DNA from: Desulfohalobiaceae bacterium
GTDB taxonomy: Bacteria > Desulfobacterota > Desulfovibrionia > Desulfovibrionales > Desulfothermaceae
Direction of reading: 5' to 3'
DNA length: 55,819 nucleotides
Assembly: GCA_021737085.1 (NCBI GenBank)
Contig: JAIPEP010000001.1
Coordinates: 1-55,819 of the forward strand
In this document: positions 1 through 7,591 of the stretch, piece by piece
Position numbering within the stretch: position 1 is the stretch's first letter
Layout of the letters: every line of letters starts with the position of its first letter
Notes under the pieces: generated by a model
Database searches by the model: none
Seen by the model: the letters and a program-made list of their open reading frames with translations, nothing else
Told to the model about the DNA's origin: nothing
Program-made: the position numbers and the translations under genes

Positions 1-784
1 GCGGGCCGAAGTAACCGGCTTTTTCCAGCTCGTCCTGGCAGAGGATGATGGCTTCGTCGATGTAGTCCTTCTTCCGCTTCTCGCCGATGATGGCGTTTAC
101 CACCACGCCCACCTCGGGCTTCTCGATGGAGAGATCGCCGTAGGCTTGGAAGAAGGCGCTCTTCATGAGCCATTCGTGGCCGGTATGGGGCACGTTTCGG
201 GTCTGGTGGGCCACGGTGCGGCTCCAGCCCTTCTGCTCCTTGATCACCTGGCGCATCTTCAGCGGAGGCAGGAAGTAGGAGGTGTAAGGCTCATTGATGG
301 CCGGCTCCTGGAGCAGGGTAATCTTGCCGGCCACGAACTTGTCCTTGTAACTGTAGGTACGGTCGCAACCGGGGTGCTTTTTGTCCGTAGTCCCGAACAC
401 GGACTGGCACATGGCCTCGCGGTCGTATTCGAAGACTTCCTCGACCTCGAAGAGGGCCAAGGGATTGCCGTCGAAGGACAACACCAGGGACTTCCCGGCG
501 TCCACCCCGTATTCGCTGATCTCCTGATCGCTCATGTCGAAGAGGATGGGGATGGGCCAGATGGTCCCGTCGGAGAGGGTCATGTTCTTGACCACGGAGT
601 CCACGTCCTTCTTCCCCATGAAACCCTCAAGGGGAGTGAACCAGCCATAGGCAATACTGATAACTTCGTTGGCGAGCTGCTTCCGGATGGGATACTGGGG
701 GAGCCCCTGAATCGCCTCCTTGGCCTCGCTTGGCTTCATGATCCTTTCTTGGATTTCCTTGCCGCCGTGTCCGATCTCGGCCAT
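1..784 (-). CDS. sat: Dissimilatory ATP sulfurylase (sulfate adenylyltransferase), 3' end cut by window
   Basis: Catalyses ATP + sulfate to adenosine 5'-phosphosulfate + pyrophosphate, the cytoplasmic first step of sulfate respiration. I translated the first 261 residues by hand from the minus strand; the family is usually about 420 residues, so the C-terminal part lies outside the window. The nucleotide-binding motif QTRNVPHTGHE is at residues 194-204, and the N-terminal PUA-like part (AYGWFTPLEGFMG, 45-57) is clear. The ATG follows AAAGGAG at good spacing. The gene has its own promoter region, a Rex-like operator and a 14-codon leader ORF that copies its start region. No cys genes are adjacent, which fits a dissimilatory rather than assimilatory role. 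Confidence 0.95.
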   Translation of the reverse strand, partial: MAEIGHGGKEIQERIMKPSEAKEAIQGLPQYPIRKQLANEVISIAYGWFTPLEGFMGKKDVDSVVKNMTLSDGTIWPIPILFDMSDQEISEYGVDAGKSLVLSFDGNPLALFEVEEVFEYDREAMCQSVFGTTDKKHPGCDRTYSYKDKFVAGKITLLQEPAINEPYTSYFLPPLKMRQVIKEQKGWSRTVAHQTRNVPHTGHEWLMKSAFFQAYGDLSIEKPEVGVVVNAIIGEKRKKDYIDEAIILCQDELEKAGYFGP

Positions 785-807
785 ATCACGTCTCCTTTCT
801 TTTAGCG

Positions 808-852
808 TTACCTTGCTGGTTTCCGTTTGCCGCCTTCTCCGACTTCCGCCAT
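808..852 (-). CDS. 14-codon leader ORF duplicating the sat start region
   Basis: Encodes MAEVGEGGKRKPAR, which mirrors the Sat N-terminus MAEIGHGGKEIQER. The match extends upstream: both starts are preceded by AAAGAAAGGAGACG, then GATATG, so the ribosome-binding site and first codons look like a 68-bp tandem duplication. The stop codon lies 24 nt before the sat ATG. Either it is translated as a leader that couples ribosome flow to sat, or it is a silent relic of the duplication; the intact SD and an ORF ending before the second SD favour translation. Inference only. Confidence 0.6.
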   Translation of the reverse strand: MAEVGEGGKRKPAR

Positions 853-980
853 ATCTCGTCTCCTTTCTTTAACCTTCCCGGCTATGGGTACTCTCCGCGA
901 GGCTTTCTTCGTGGGTTCGCCGTTTTGTCAAGGCTGATCTCACGGGGCAAGCGAACCGGCCCATATATAGGGATACCCGA

Positions 981-998
981 GCACAAAATAATTTGTGC
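981..998. promoter_or_regulatory. Perfect 7-bp-arm palindrome in sat promoter
   Basis: GCACAAA and TTTGTGC flank ATAA. It overlaps the Rex-like site by six bases and lies just downstream of the likely sat -10 region. Its half-sites face the opposite way to a Rex operator, so it is either a second regulator site or the by-product of three spaced TTGTG-type half-sites. Confidence 0.45.
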
Positions 999-1010
999 AG
1001 TAATTAACAA
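993..1010. promoter_or_regulatory. Rex-like operator upstream of sat
   Basis: On the minus strand the site reads TTGTTAA, TTAC, TGCACAA. The Rex consensus is TTGTGAA-N4-TTCACAA, with TTGTTAA as a common half-site variant, so the second half has one mismatch. It overlaps the probable -10 region 3' of a TTGACA box, where a repressor would block RNA polymerase. NADH-sensing Rex is known to repress sat in Desulfovibrio vulgaris Hildenborough, which supports the assignment. Confidence 0.6.
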
Positions 1011-1029
1011 GGCCGTGATACCCTGTCAA
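1002..1029 (-). promoter_or_regulatory. Probable sat promoter
   Basis: A perfect TTGACA lies at 1024-1029 on the minus strand. A weak AT-rich -10 candidate (TTAATT or TAATTA) follows 16-17 bp later, inside the Rex-like site. This gives a transcript leader of about 200 nt before sat, including the leader ORF. Confidence 0.5.
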
Positions 1030-1079
1030 GTGCCTTGCGGCATCAATATAATTAACCATTTGATATTAATGGAAATAGT

Positions 1080-1199
1080 TTACAAAACCCTTTTAACAAG
1101 GCAGTGCAGGCGGTCTTTCGCCAGAGGCAGTATTTTTTGCTGATCTACTTGCTGAAAAGCGAGCTTGTGAAAAAAAAACAAATTGTCAAGCCCCGACAT
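1080..1199 (-). CDS. Possible 39-residue ORF upstream of sat
   Basis: Begins with an ATG preceded by AAAGGAG (10-nt spacing) and encodes a short basic peptide starting MSGLDNLFFFHKLAF. It contains a run of nine Ts and lies between the PurD-like gene and the sat promoter. I recognise no family. It could be a real small protein, or simply the 3' untranslated tail of the upstream gene. Confidence 0.2.
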   Translation of the reverse strand: MSGLDNLFFFHKLAFQQVDQQKILPLAKDRLHCLVKRVL

Positions 1200-1312
1200 G
1201 CCGGAATATTCTCCTTTAACTCTTACGCTCAAACAACATAGCGTCCAGCCCAATGCTTCGGCCAGGCACCATGGGCCAAATAGGGTGAGGGGCTGACCGT
1301 TCCCGCTCTGGC

Positions 1313-2848
1313 CTACCCCTGTCTTGCCGCGGCGAGAATGGCGTCTGCCAGGGCAAAGTGGGAGCCGATATCCTCCCGCAGGTCGAGACGGTTGCCTTGG
1401 GCATCCTCCCTGGGCACCACCCGCACCTTGTCGGAGCGATATGCGGCGAGGACCCGATTCGCGAGCTTGTCCGCCACTGGGCCGCGCTCCTGATCCGGTC
1501 CCACGGTGGCGTTCGCGTTGAGGTAGGCCACTCTGGTCCCGTCGGAATAGAGCCCCCGTTCCTCGGAATAGCCCATGCCCGAAGGCACCAGTTGCAGATT
1601 CTTGTTTTTGAGGTATTTGAGGTCGATCTCCACGGGCTCGTATTTGGTCACGCTCCAAGGATAGCCTTTCTGTCCGTCCGGTCCTCCCGGCCCGGTGACC
1701 AGGGCAGTGCACAGAGCGATCTGGTCCTCGCGGATTTCCGGCTCCACCCGGTCCAAACGGGACTGGAACATGGCCCGGACCAGGGCGCCGAAGTTGCGGA
1801 TCCGACGCACCACGGCCTGAAACTCCGGCTCCCCGGGGCGAATGTTAAATTCGCAGACGCGCAGATCCAGGGGTCTGGCCCCTTGTTCCACATCGTGGGA
1901 GAAGGAGACGATGCAGCCGGGATAGAGCACGCAGGGCCGCAAGATCCCCCGGTCCCGCAGGGCCTCGATCATGGGCCTGGCGATACGTTGGGAAACCATG
2001 TCCAGGAGCTCATTGGACTCGAAGGGATGGGGGGAGATGCTGCCCATACCGCCGGTTATGGGATTTCCCTTGCCCGCCGGGCCCGGGTAGCGCTCCGGAT
2101 AGTCCAGGGAGGTGGGCAGAACCCGGAAATTCCCCTCTCCGTCCACCAGGATGGTGAAGCTGATCTCCACCCCGGACATGCGGGATTCGATCAACAGGGG
2201 CCAGGGCCGGTTGTGAAACATCTTGCGGTAGTCCTTTTTGTAATCCGCAAGGAGGGTATCGTAGACCTCCTTGATCTCCCAGGCGTCGAGAATGATCCGG
2301 GCCCCTTTGCCGGAGGCGCTATAGGGATATTTGAGGACCACGCCGCCGAAGCGGTGCAGAAAGTCCAGGCAGACGGCAAAAAACTGGGGAAAGGAACGGG
2401 CGTCCACGACCTCCCAGTCGTCCGCCACGGGAATCCCGGCTTGCCAGCAGAGTTTTTTGCACTCTGCCTTGTCTCCCTCGATGAAGGCGGCTTCGCTCTC
2501 CAGGCCGGCGATGCGGTCCCCGTAGCCGCTGTCCCGGAGGAGGTCCACTATGCCGCCGTACTGCAGCGCTTCGGGCAAGGGGAGCACATAGTCCAAGCTC
2601 CCCTGATTCAAGGCCTGTATTATGGCTTCCGCATAGGCCTGGGTGCTGTTCTCTGCGGTGGAGAGGAAATCCACAGGCCAGTCGAACCACTCCGGCCCGG
2701 CGAGCACGGGCATGGCGCTGGTGCCCCTGAGAACAACCCCACGGTAGGAGGCGCTGTCCGTCTCGCTGGCAGCGGTGGACATCACCTGGGCGCTCAACAG
2801 AGTCCTGGCGTCTGTTCCGGCGAAGCCTATCCTGTATTGCTGGCTCAT
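1313..2848 (-). CDS. PurD-like ATP-grasp protein (phosphoribosylamine-glycine ligase family)
   Basis: 511 residues, against about 425 for typical PurD. The ATP-grasp core is recognisable: GDKAECKKLCWQAGIPVADDW around residue 125, VLKYPYSASGKGARII around 170, and FNIRPGEPEFQAV near 345 for the metal/ATP site. The usual N-terminal GxGGREHA motif is absent; the N-terminus reads GFAGTDARTLL instead. This suggests either a strongly diverged PurD or a paralogue with another amine or acid substrate. The ATG follows AAGGAG at a slightly long distance. It lies alone between the DUF2156 gene and sat, both on the same strand. Glycinamide ribonucleotide synthesis is likely but not certain. Confidence 0.7.
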   Translation of the reverse strand: MSQQYRIGFAGTDARTLLSAQVMSTAASETDSASYRGVVLRGTSAMPVLAGPEWFDWPVDFLSTAENSTQAYAEAIIQALNQGSLDYVLPLPEALQYGGIVDLLRDSGYGDRIAGLESEAAFIEGDKAECKKLCWQAGIPVADDWEVVDARSFPQFFAVCLDFLHRFGGVVLKYPYSASGKGARIILDAWEIKEVYDTLLADYKKDYRKMFHNRPWPLLIESRMSGVEISFTILVDGEGNFRVLPTSLDYPERYPGPAGKGNPITGGMGSISPHPFESNELLDMVSQRIARPMIEALRDRGILRPCVLYPGCIVSFSHDVEQGARPLDLRVCEFNIRPGEPEFQAVVRRIRNFGALVRAMFQSRLDRVEPEIREDQIALCTALVTGPGGPDGQKGYPWSVTKYEPVEIDLKYLKNKNLQLVPSGMGYSEERGLYSDGTRVAYLNANATVGPDQERGPVADKLANRVLAAYRSDKVRVVPREDAQGNRLDLREDIGSHFALADAILAAARQG

Positions 2849-2988
2849 AGCGGATCCAACTCCTTGCTGCTTTCCTCATTGCCTGGCCTGCCGGCCGCTT
2901 TCCAGGGCCTGTTTGGTCGCGAATCACGGACAAGATCCAGTGCCAGGGAGCATGATACGCTGCCAGTACAGTATGCTGCCCGGCAGGT

Positions 2989-3016
2989 GCGGGAGACTAA
3001 AGGCTTAGTCTCCCGC
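2989..3016. terminator. Hairpin over the stop codon of the DUF2156 gene
   Basis: Perfect 12-bp arms, GCGGGAGACTAA and TTAGTCTCCCGC, with a 4-nt loop. The stop codon lies inside the hairpin. There is no U-run after it on the minus strand, so it may act as an RNA-stabilising 3' end rather than a classical intrinsic terminator. Confidence 0.5.
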
Positions 3017-3875
3017 TGTATTTCTTCACGTAGCCCACCGGATTATATGACTGCTTGGCCTGCCGAAGGCCTGGGTCTCCCAGATCCTGTTCCCGGTTCA
3101 CGTAGGTGTATCCTTGTGCCTCCTGTTGCAGGAAAATCTGGTTGATGGCTTGGTAGACACCTTTATATGTGGGGCAGGCCTTTTCGAAATGGATAACCAG
3201 GGTGTCCGAATCCAGCGGCTCGGCCACGGTGTAGGCGATCATGTTCCCCTCCACCCGCAGACCGCCGCCGAAAACGTCCTCCAGGCCCTGCCATTCGCGG
3301 AGGGTGGCCAGAATGGCCTCATTCTCCTTCTCCAGGGTGGCCGAGTCCTCGCATTCTCGCCACAGGCACCACTCCGTCTGCAGGATCAGGACCTGTTCGA
3401 TATGGGAGGGATCAAGGCGGACGTATTCCGCCTGGTAGTGCTTGTGGAACTGGCGGAGAAGATTCCTTTTCTTGTGGAACTTGTTCCCTTTGAGCTCCAC
3501 CAGCTCGGAAACGGAATAAATATAGTCCCAGTGATCGGGATTGGGCTCCAGGCTCAAGCCGGGTATATCCTCCCAGATTCTGGCCAGGGGCTCAGGAATT
3601 CGAGTGAAGGAAGGCTCCTGCCGGAAAAACTCGGGAAGCCGCCGGGACCATTCCACTTGGTGCCAAGGGCCAACCGGAGCCCAGTAGCAGACATGGGGCA
3701 GGGTCTGCCGGATCCAGATCAGACCCCCGCGCCAAGCCCATTCCAGGCCGTAGACATCCCGCCAGGCCCACAGGTTCCCAAAGCTGTAGTCCGAGGTGAT
3801 CTGTGGGCACTGGGAAAGGAGTGCTTTGTATTCAGACTGTTCCTGCAGGGAAACGGGATGGAAAGCGGGCTCCAT
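2997..3875 (-). CDS. DUF2156 / phosphatidylglycerol lysyltransferase-C domain protein
   Basis: 292 residues resembling the DUF2156 family, which has tandem GNAT-like folds related to the C-terminal part of MprF/LPG synthases. Features include the N-terminal SDYSFGNLWAWRDVYG, KGNKFHKKRNLLRQF near residue 130, and the C-terminal YVNREQDLGDPGLRQAK, all typical of these proteins. There are no membrane segments, so it is a soluble protein, unlike full MprF. The true acyl or aminoacyl substrate is unknown. The start overlaps nothing: it lies one base after the MATE stop codon with GGAG at good spacing, so the two genes are probably co-transcribed. Confidence 0.75.
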   Translation of the reverse strand: MEPAFHPVSLQEQSEYKALLSQCPQITSDYSFGNLWAWRDVYGLEWAWRGGLIWIRQTLPHVCYWAPVGPWHQVEWSRRLPEFFRQEPSFTRIPEPLARIWEDIPGLSLEPNPDHWDYIYSVSELVELKGNKFHKKRNLLRQFHKHYQAEYVRLDPSHIEQVLILQTEWCLWRECEDSATLEKENEAILATLREWQGLEDVFGGGLRVEGNMIAYTVAEPLDSDTLVIHFEKACPTYKGVYQAINQIFLQQEAQGYTYVNREQDLGDPGLRQAKQSYNPVGYVKKYSGRLSL

Positions 3876-3876
3876 A

Positions 3877-5295
3877 TCAGGCTCCGGCGGCTTGCGGCTG
3901 AACTTTGCGGGATTGCATGGAAAATCTGTACCAGTCCTTATACGAAAACAACAGAAACATCAAAGTGGCCTGCACCATCTGGGAGATGAGCATGGCCGCC
4001 CAAATCCCGGTGGCAGAAACGAAAACCAAGTGTCCCAAGGCAAAGGCCAGGGGCAACCGAACCAGCCAAACGGTGCCTCCGATGGCCAACATATTGAACC
4101 GGGTCGCACCCGCGCCGATGAACACCCCGCCCAGGATCATGGTGGTCCCGGTGAAGGGAATGGCCATTATGTTGAAATGTAGATAGTTGGCGATTTCCGC
4201 CTGGACCAGAGCCTTTTGGCTGAGCAGCCTGGCCAGCTCGGGGACGAATTGCCACAACACGACACCCAGCAGAGTGATGAAAAGGCAGCCGAAGGCCCAG
4301 GTGCGCAGGCCGATGCTCCGGGCGCCGGCAAAGTCCTTGCTCCCCAGATAGTGCCCCACCAGGATGGAGGCGGTCATATTGAAGGCTACCGCGGGCAGAA
4401 AGAGGAGGGACTCCATGCGTAGCCCGGCGGCGAGGGCGGCCAGGGCCACAACCTCCTCCCTGGGCAGGCTCGCGGTAATGGCAAAGAGAACCAGGTACCC
4501 GCTGTGCCACAGGACCTGCATCATTCCCGCAGGCCAGGCCACGCGCCACAGATAGGGCAGCCCTTTCTTGATCCAGCGCAGGGGAGGGAAGTGCGCGAGC
4601 CGCAGCCATCCCCTTCTGGCAAGGACCACCGTATTGAACAGGCAGCCGCCGGTAACGGAGATCAGGGTGGCCCAGGCCAGGCCCATGTACCCCATCTGGG
4701 GAAGGCCGTAGATCCCGAAGCAGAGCCCGAAGTCAGCCCAGGTGTTGAGCCCGGTGACGATCACCATGCTGAGCAAAGGGATGTGCACCTGCTTCTGGGC
4801 GCGGAAGACGGCATTGCTCACGAGGAACAAATAATATACCGGAGTCAGGATCAGATAGATCAGGAGGTACTGCCCGGTGATGTCCTGGATCCGGGGAGGG
4901 ACCTGGAGCAGGAGAAGCAGGTGCTGCTTGAAGAGGAATCCCACCAGGAGGAGAAACATCCCCGCTCCGAGCACAAGAAGCAGGCACAACCCGATGTATC
5001 GCTTGGCCCGCAATATCCTTCCGGCGCCCAAGGATTGACTGACGGTGGAGACCGCACCGTTGGACAGGGCCATGGCCACGATGAGGAAGAAGAGCAGGGT
5101 CTGGGTGATCAGTCCCAGGGCTGCCTGGACGTCCTCGCTGATCCGCCCCGCCACGTAAACGTCGAAGAAGCCTATCCAGAAGTGGAAAAACATCATCAAG
5201 AGCTGGGGCCAGGCAAGGTCCCAGATCTTCTTGCCCGGGGATTCCTCGCTTCCGGATGGCTTCGGTGCGGAGTCTGGGGTCTGCTGCAGGGTCAT
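3877..5295 (-). CDS. MATE family multidrug/toxin exporter
   Basis: 472 residues with about twelve hydrophobic segments arranged as two six-helix halves. The first helix (IWDLAWPQLLMMFFHFWIGF) and the VSQSLGAGR segment near residue 85 are typical of MATE Na+ or H+ antiporters (NorM/DinF group). It would export cationic drugs or metabolites across the inner membrane. The ATG at 5295 was chosen; a GTG three codons upstream is also possible and neither has a strong SD. It is followed directly by the DUF2156 gene. No regulator is adjacent, so the substrate cannot be guessed. Confidence 0.88.
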   Translation of the reverse strand: MTLQQTPDSAPKPSGSEESPGKKIWDLAWPQLLMMFFHFWIGFFDVYVAGRISEDVQAALGLITQTLLFFLIVAMALSNGAVSTVSQSLGAGRILRAKRYIGLCLLLVLGAGMFLLLVGFLFKQHLLLLLQVPPRIQDITGQYLLIYLILTPVYYLFLVSNAVFRAQKQVHIPLLSMVIVTGLNTWADFGLCFGIYGLPQMGYMGLAWATLISVTGGCLFNTVVLARRGWLRLAHFPPLRWIKKGLPYLWRVAWPAGMMQVLWHSGYLVLFAITASLPREEVVALAALAAGLRMESLLFLPAVAFNMTASILVGHYLGSKDFAGARSIGLRTWAFGCLFITLLGVVLWQFVPELARLLSQKALVQAEIANYLHFNIMAIPFTGTTMILGGVFIGAGATRFNMLAIGGTVWLVRLPLAFALGHLVFVSATGIWAAMLISQMVQATLMFLLFSYKDWYRFSMQSRKVQPQAAGA

Positions 5296-5369
5296 AGTAG
5301 GCACGGGGCCAAAGTGGATCGTAGCCGGTTTTGCGGGACGGGCTGTTACCCGCCGAGGGCTTTATGCGC

Positions 5370-6431
5370 CTAGATGCCCGCTCGGCTGGCGTGTAGCAGC
5401 CACATATCCGCCAGTACGAGCAGGGTCATGGCCTTGAGCACGGGAACAATGCGGGGAATGGCGCTCACGTCGTGCCGACCCCGGAGCTGCAGAGTGACTT
5501 CCTGGTTCTTGTTGTTTACTGTGCGCTGAGGGGCTGAGATGGAGGGGATGGGCTTGACCGCGGCCCTCAGGACAACGGGTTGCCCACTGGAGATGCCGCC
5601 CAGGATGCCCCCGGCGTTGTTTCGGGAGAAGCCGCTCTTCAGAATGGGGTCGTTGTTCCTAGTCCCCATCATCTCTGCCGCCTCCATGCCCGCCCCGACC
5701 TCGACAGCCTTGACCGCGCCCACGCTCATCAGGGCGTGGCTCAAGCGAGCGTCCAGCTTGTCGAACACAGGCTCGCCCAGCCCTGCAGGCACCCCTCTGG
5801 CAAGGATTTCCACGATCCCTCCTATGCTGTCTCCTGCCTTCCGGGTAGCCTTCAATTTGTTCTCCCAGAGTTGGACAACCGAAGGGTCCGGGGCGAAATA
5901 GGGCAGCTCTATGGCCTGATCCGGAGAGATGACCTCTGCCTCGATACCGCCCAGCTTTCGCGTATAGGCAAGTACCCAAATCCCTTTGCCCCGCAGAAAC
6001 TGCTGGGCCACGGCCCCGCCCACAACCCGGGAGGCTGTTTCTCGTGCGGAGGATCGTCCCCCTCCCCGGTGATCCCGGATCCCGTACTTTGCGGCATAAG
6101 TGTAGTCCGCGTGTCCCGGCCGGTAAGCCTTTTTCAGGACGTCGTAGTCTCCCGGCTGCTGATCCTGGTTGGGAATGGCGAAACCAATGGGAGTCCCTGT
6201 AGTATGCCCCTCATAGACGCCGGACAGGATCTGCACCAGGTCCGCTTCCGAGCGGGGGGTGCTCGCCGGGCTAGAGCCGGGCCTGCGACGATCCAGCTCT
6301 ATCTGGAGGTCCTCTTCGGAGAGGGGAACGCCAGCGGGGCATCCGTCCACAACTCCACCGATCCCCGGCCCATGGGATTCGCCGTAGCTGGTAAGCTGAA
6401 AAATACGCCCCAGAGTATTGTTGGTGATCAT
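5370..6431 (-). CDS. aroC: Chorismate synthase
   Basis: Converts 5-enolpyruvylshikimate-3-phosphate to chorismate with reduced FMN, the last common step of aromatic amino-acid synthesis. 353 residues, the usual length. Signatures seen: GESHG near the N-terminus, RPGHADYTYAAKYGIRDHRGGGRSSARETA around residue 105-135 (written here as the family's HGGGRSSARET-type motif), and DARLSHALMSVGAVKAVE near 230. The ATG follows GAGAGGG. An in-frame upstream extension is rejected because it runs through the TrmH gene and lacks an SD. It lies 25 bp after that gene. Confidence 0.95.
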   Translation of the reverse strand: MITNNTLGRIFQLTSYGESHGPGIGGVVDGCPAGVPLSEEDLQIELDRRRPGSSPASTPRSEADLVQILSGVYEGHTTGTPIGFAIPNQDQQPGDYDVLKKAYRPGHADYTYAAKYGIRDHRGGGRSSARETASRVVGGAVAQQFLRGKGIWVLAYTRKLGGIEAEVISPDQAIELPYFAPDPSVVQLWENKLKATRKAGDSIGGIVEILARGVPAGLGEPVFDKLDARLSHALMSVGAVKAVEVGAGMEAAEMMGTRNNDPILKSGFSRNNAGGILGGISSGQPVVLRAAVKPIPSISAPQRTVNNKNQEVTLQLRGRHDVSAIPRIVPVLKAMTLLVLADMWLLHASRAGI

Positions 6432-6456
6432 AAAGACCCTCTCCGGTCCCGTCTGT

Positions 6457-7044
6457 TTATTTCTCGCACCAGTCCCGGAACATGGCCTGCCGGGTGGCCC
6501 GTTCCAGGGACGGGGCTGCGTACATGCCCTTGGCGCGGCGCTGCCTCCAGACCTCGTATAGAGTGATCGCCGCTGCCACGGAAACATTGAGGCTCTCCAC
6601 CATCCCCTGCATAGGGATGTACATTTCCTTGTCCACCCACTGCCGCAGCTCGCTACTGATTCCGCTGTGCTCGTTGCTGAAAACAACTGCCGTGGGAAGG
6701 GTCATATCCCATTCCGGCAGGGGCAGGGCCTCCTCCCCCAATCCGGTGGCCAGGATTTGATAGCCCTGTTCCCGCAAGGGGCGGAGCATGGCTCCCGCCT
6801 CGCTATGCTGCTGTGTCTCCACCCACTTGATCGCCGAGGCGGAGCTCTTGCGCCCCAGCAAGGGAAAGTTTTCCGTGGTATAGTAGAGCAGGACCCGCTT
6901 CACGCCGAAGGCGTCGCAGCTCCGCATGACAGCGGAGACATTGTGCGGATCGTGTATATTGTCCATGATCAAGGTCAGATCCTTCTGCCGCCTGTTGATC
7001 ACAGACCATATCCTTTGCTTGCGGCGCTCGCTCACTTCCCGCAT
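6457..7044 (-). CDS. TrmH/SpoU-family RNA 2'-O-methyltransferase
   Basis: 195 residues with the three knotted-methyltransferase motifs: NIHDPHNVSAVMRSCDAFG (motif 1, residues 29-47), FSNEHSGIS (motif 2) and IPMQGMVESLNVSVAAAI (motif 3, S-adenosylmethionine pocket). The arrangement and length match tRNA (guanosine-18-2'-O)-methyltransferase TrmH more closely than the longer rRNA enzymes, but the target cannot be fixed from sequence. The SD is weak. A palindromic repeat of the TATCTAG family lies 57 nt upstream of the start. Confidence 0.88.
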   Translation of the reverse strand: MREVSERRKQRIWSVINRRQKDLTLIMDNIHDPHNVSAVMRSCDAFGVKRVLLYYTTENFPLLGRKSSASAIKWVETQQHSEAGAMLRPLREQGYQILATGLGEEALPLPEWDMTLPTAVVFSNEHSGISSELRQWVDKEMYIPMQGMVESLNVSVAAAITLYEVWRQRRAKGMYAAPSLERATRQAMFRDWCEK

Positions 7045-7100
7045 AGAAATCTATCTGCTTTCACCGGTTTCTGACTGGAAAAAGCTGGGGACCAACAATC

Positions 7101-7147
7101 CATCTAGTATCCCTTCGCAAAGCGGTCCTTCCGGACGGGAACTAGCC
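7101..7147. repeat. Palindromic intergenic repeat, copy A (long form)
   Basis: On the minus strand it begins CTAGTTCCCGTCCGGAA and ends GGGATACTAGAT. Aligned without gaps to the copy at 30470-30518, 35 of 44 positions are identical. It lies in the leader of the TrmH-like gene. See the other copies at 26016, 30470 and 32389. Confidence 0.75.
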
Positions 7148-7180
7148 CGCAAGGAGTGATCCGGCAACTATGCCAGCAAC

Positions 7181-7387
7181 TCAATCCTGTCTCTGGTCTC
7201 CGGTTTGGCTCTGTTGCTGCTGCATATACTCCTTGTGCACCTCTCTTAGCTTTTCCACGAACTCTTCCTTGGTCATGATCCCTTTCTCTACCAGAATCCG
7301 GAGGAAGGCTTCGCCCTGGATCATGTTGGAATAGGCCACTTCCTCCCAGGACATCTTTCGTTCCTGTGCTCCCTGATTGTCCGTCAT
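7181..7387 (-). CDS. Small conserved-looking soluble protein
   Basis: 68 residues, strongly charged. It is predicted to be helical with a central LVEKGIMTKEEFVEKLREV segment and a glutamine-rich tail (MQQQQSQ). A GGGAG SD sits correctly before the ATG, which supports translation. I do not recognise the family. The 'ILVEKGIMTKEEF' pattern resembles short helical-pair tails in SHOCT-like or similar small proteins, but this is only a resemblance. It is divergent from the phosphoribosyltransferase operon and ends before repeat copy A. Confidence 0.65.
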   Translation of the reverse strand: MTDNQGAQERKMSWEEVAYSNMIQGEAFLRILVEKGIMTKEEFVEKLREVHKEYMQQQQSQTGDQRQD

Positions 7388-7510
7388 AAAACACTCCCAT
7401 ACGACTTTTGGGGTTTGCCGAAACAGAGGGACGCTACCTCTTCGGCGATATCTTTGACAATCCCCTGTCTACCCCCGCGCTGCCCACTTTGTCTCTTTCC
7501 GGATACTGTC

Positions 7511-7539
7511 TTGACCAGAACGCCCGGCGCGGGCATACT
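7511..7539 (+). promoter_or_regulatory. Possible promoter of the salvage-like operon
   Basis: TTGACC and CATACT are separated by 17 bp, about 50 nt before the phosphoribosyltransferase start. Both hexamers depart from consensus, so the call is tentative, but this is the only such pair in the divergent intergenic region. Confidence 0.35.
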
Positions 7540-7591
7540 TTTACCACGTGCACCTTGAGCCCGTCCCCAAGATCCCGGATATAGGACCATT

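Noticed and set aside
146-805. Long plus-strand frame opposite sat
   Set aside because: It is the antisense of the clear ATP sulfurylase gene and has no family features.
925-1143. 72-codon plus-strand frame
   Set aside because: It overlaps the sat promoter and operator and has no SD or family match.
1358-3145. Nearly 600-codon plus-strand frame opposite the PurD-like gene
   Set aside because: It results from GC-rich codon bias on the opposite strand; the composition is Gly/His/Pro-rich with no domain.
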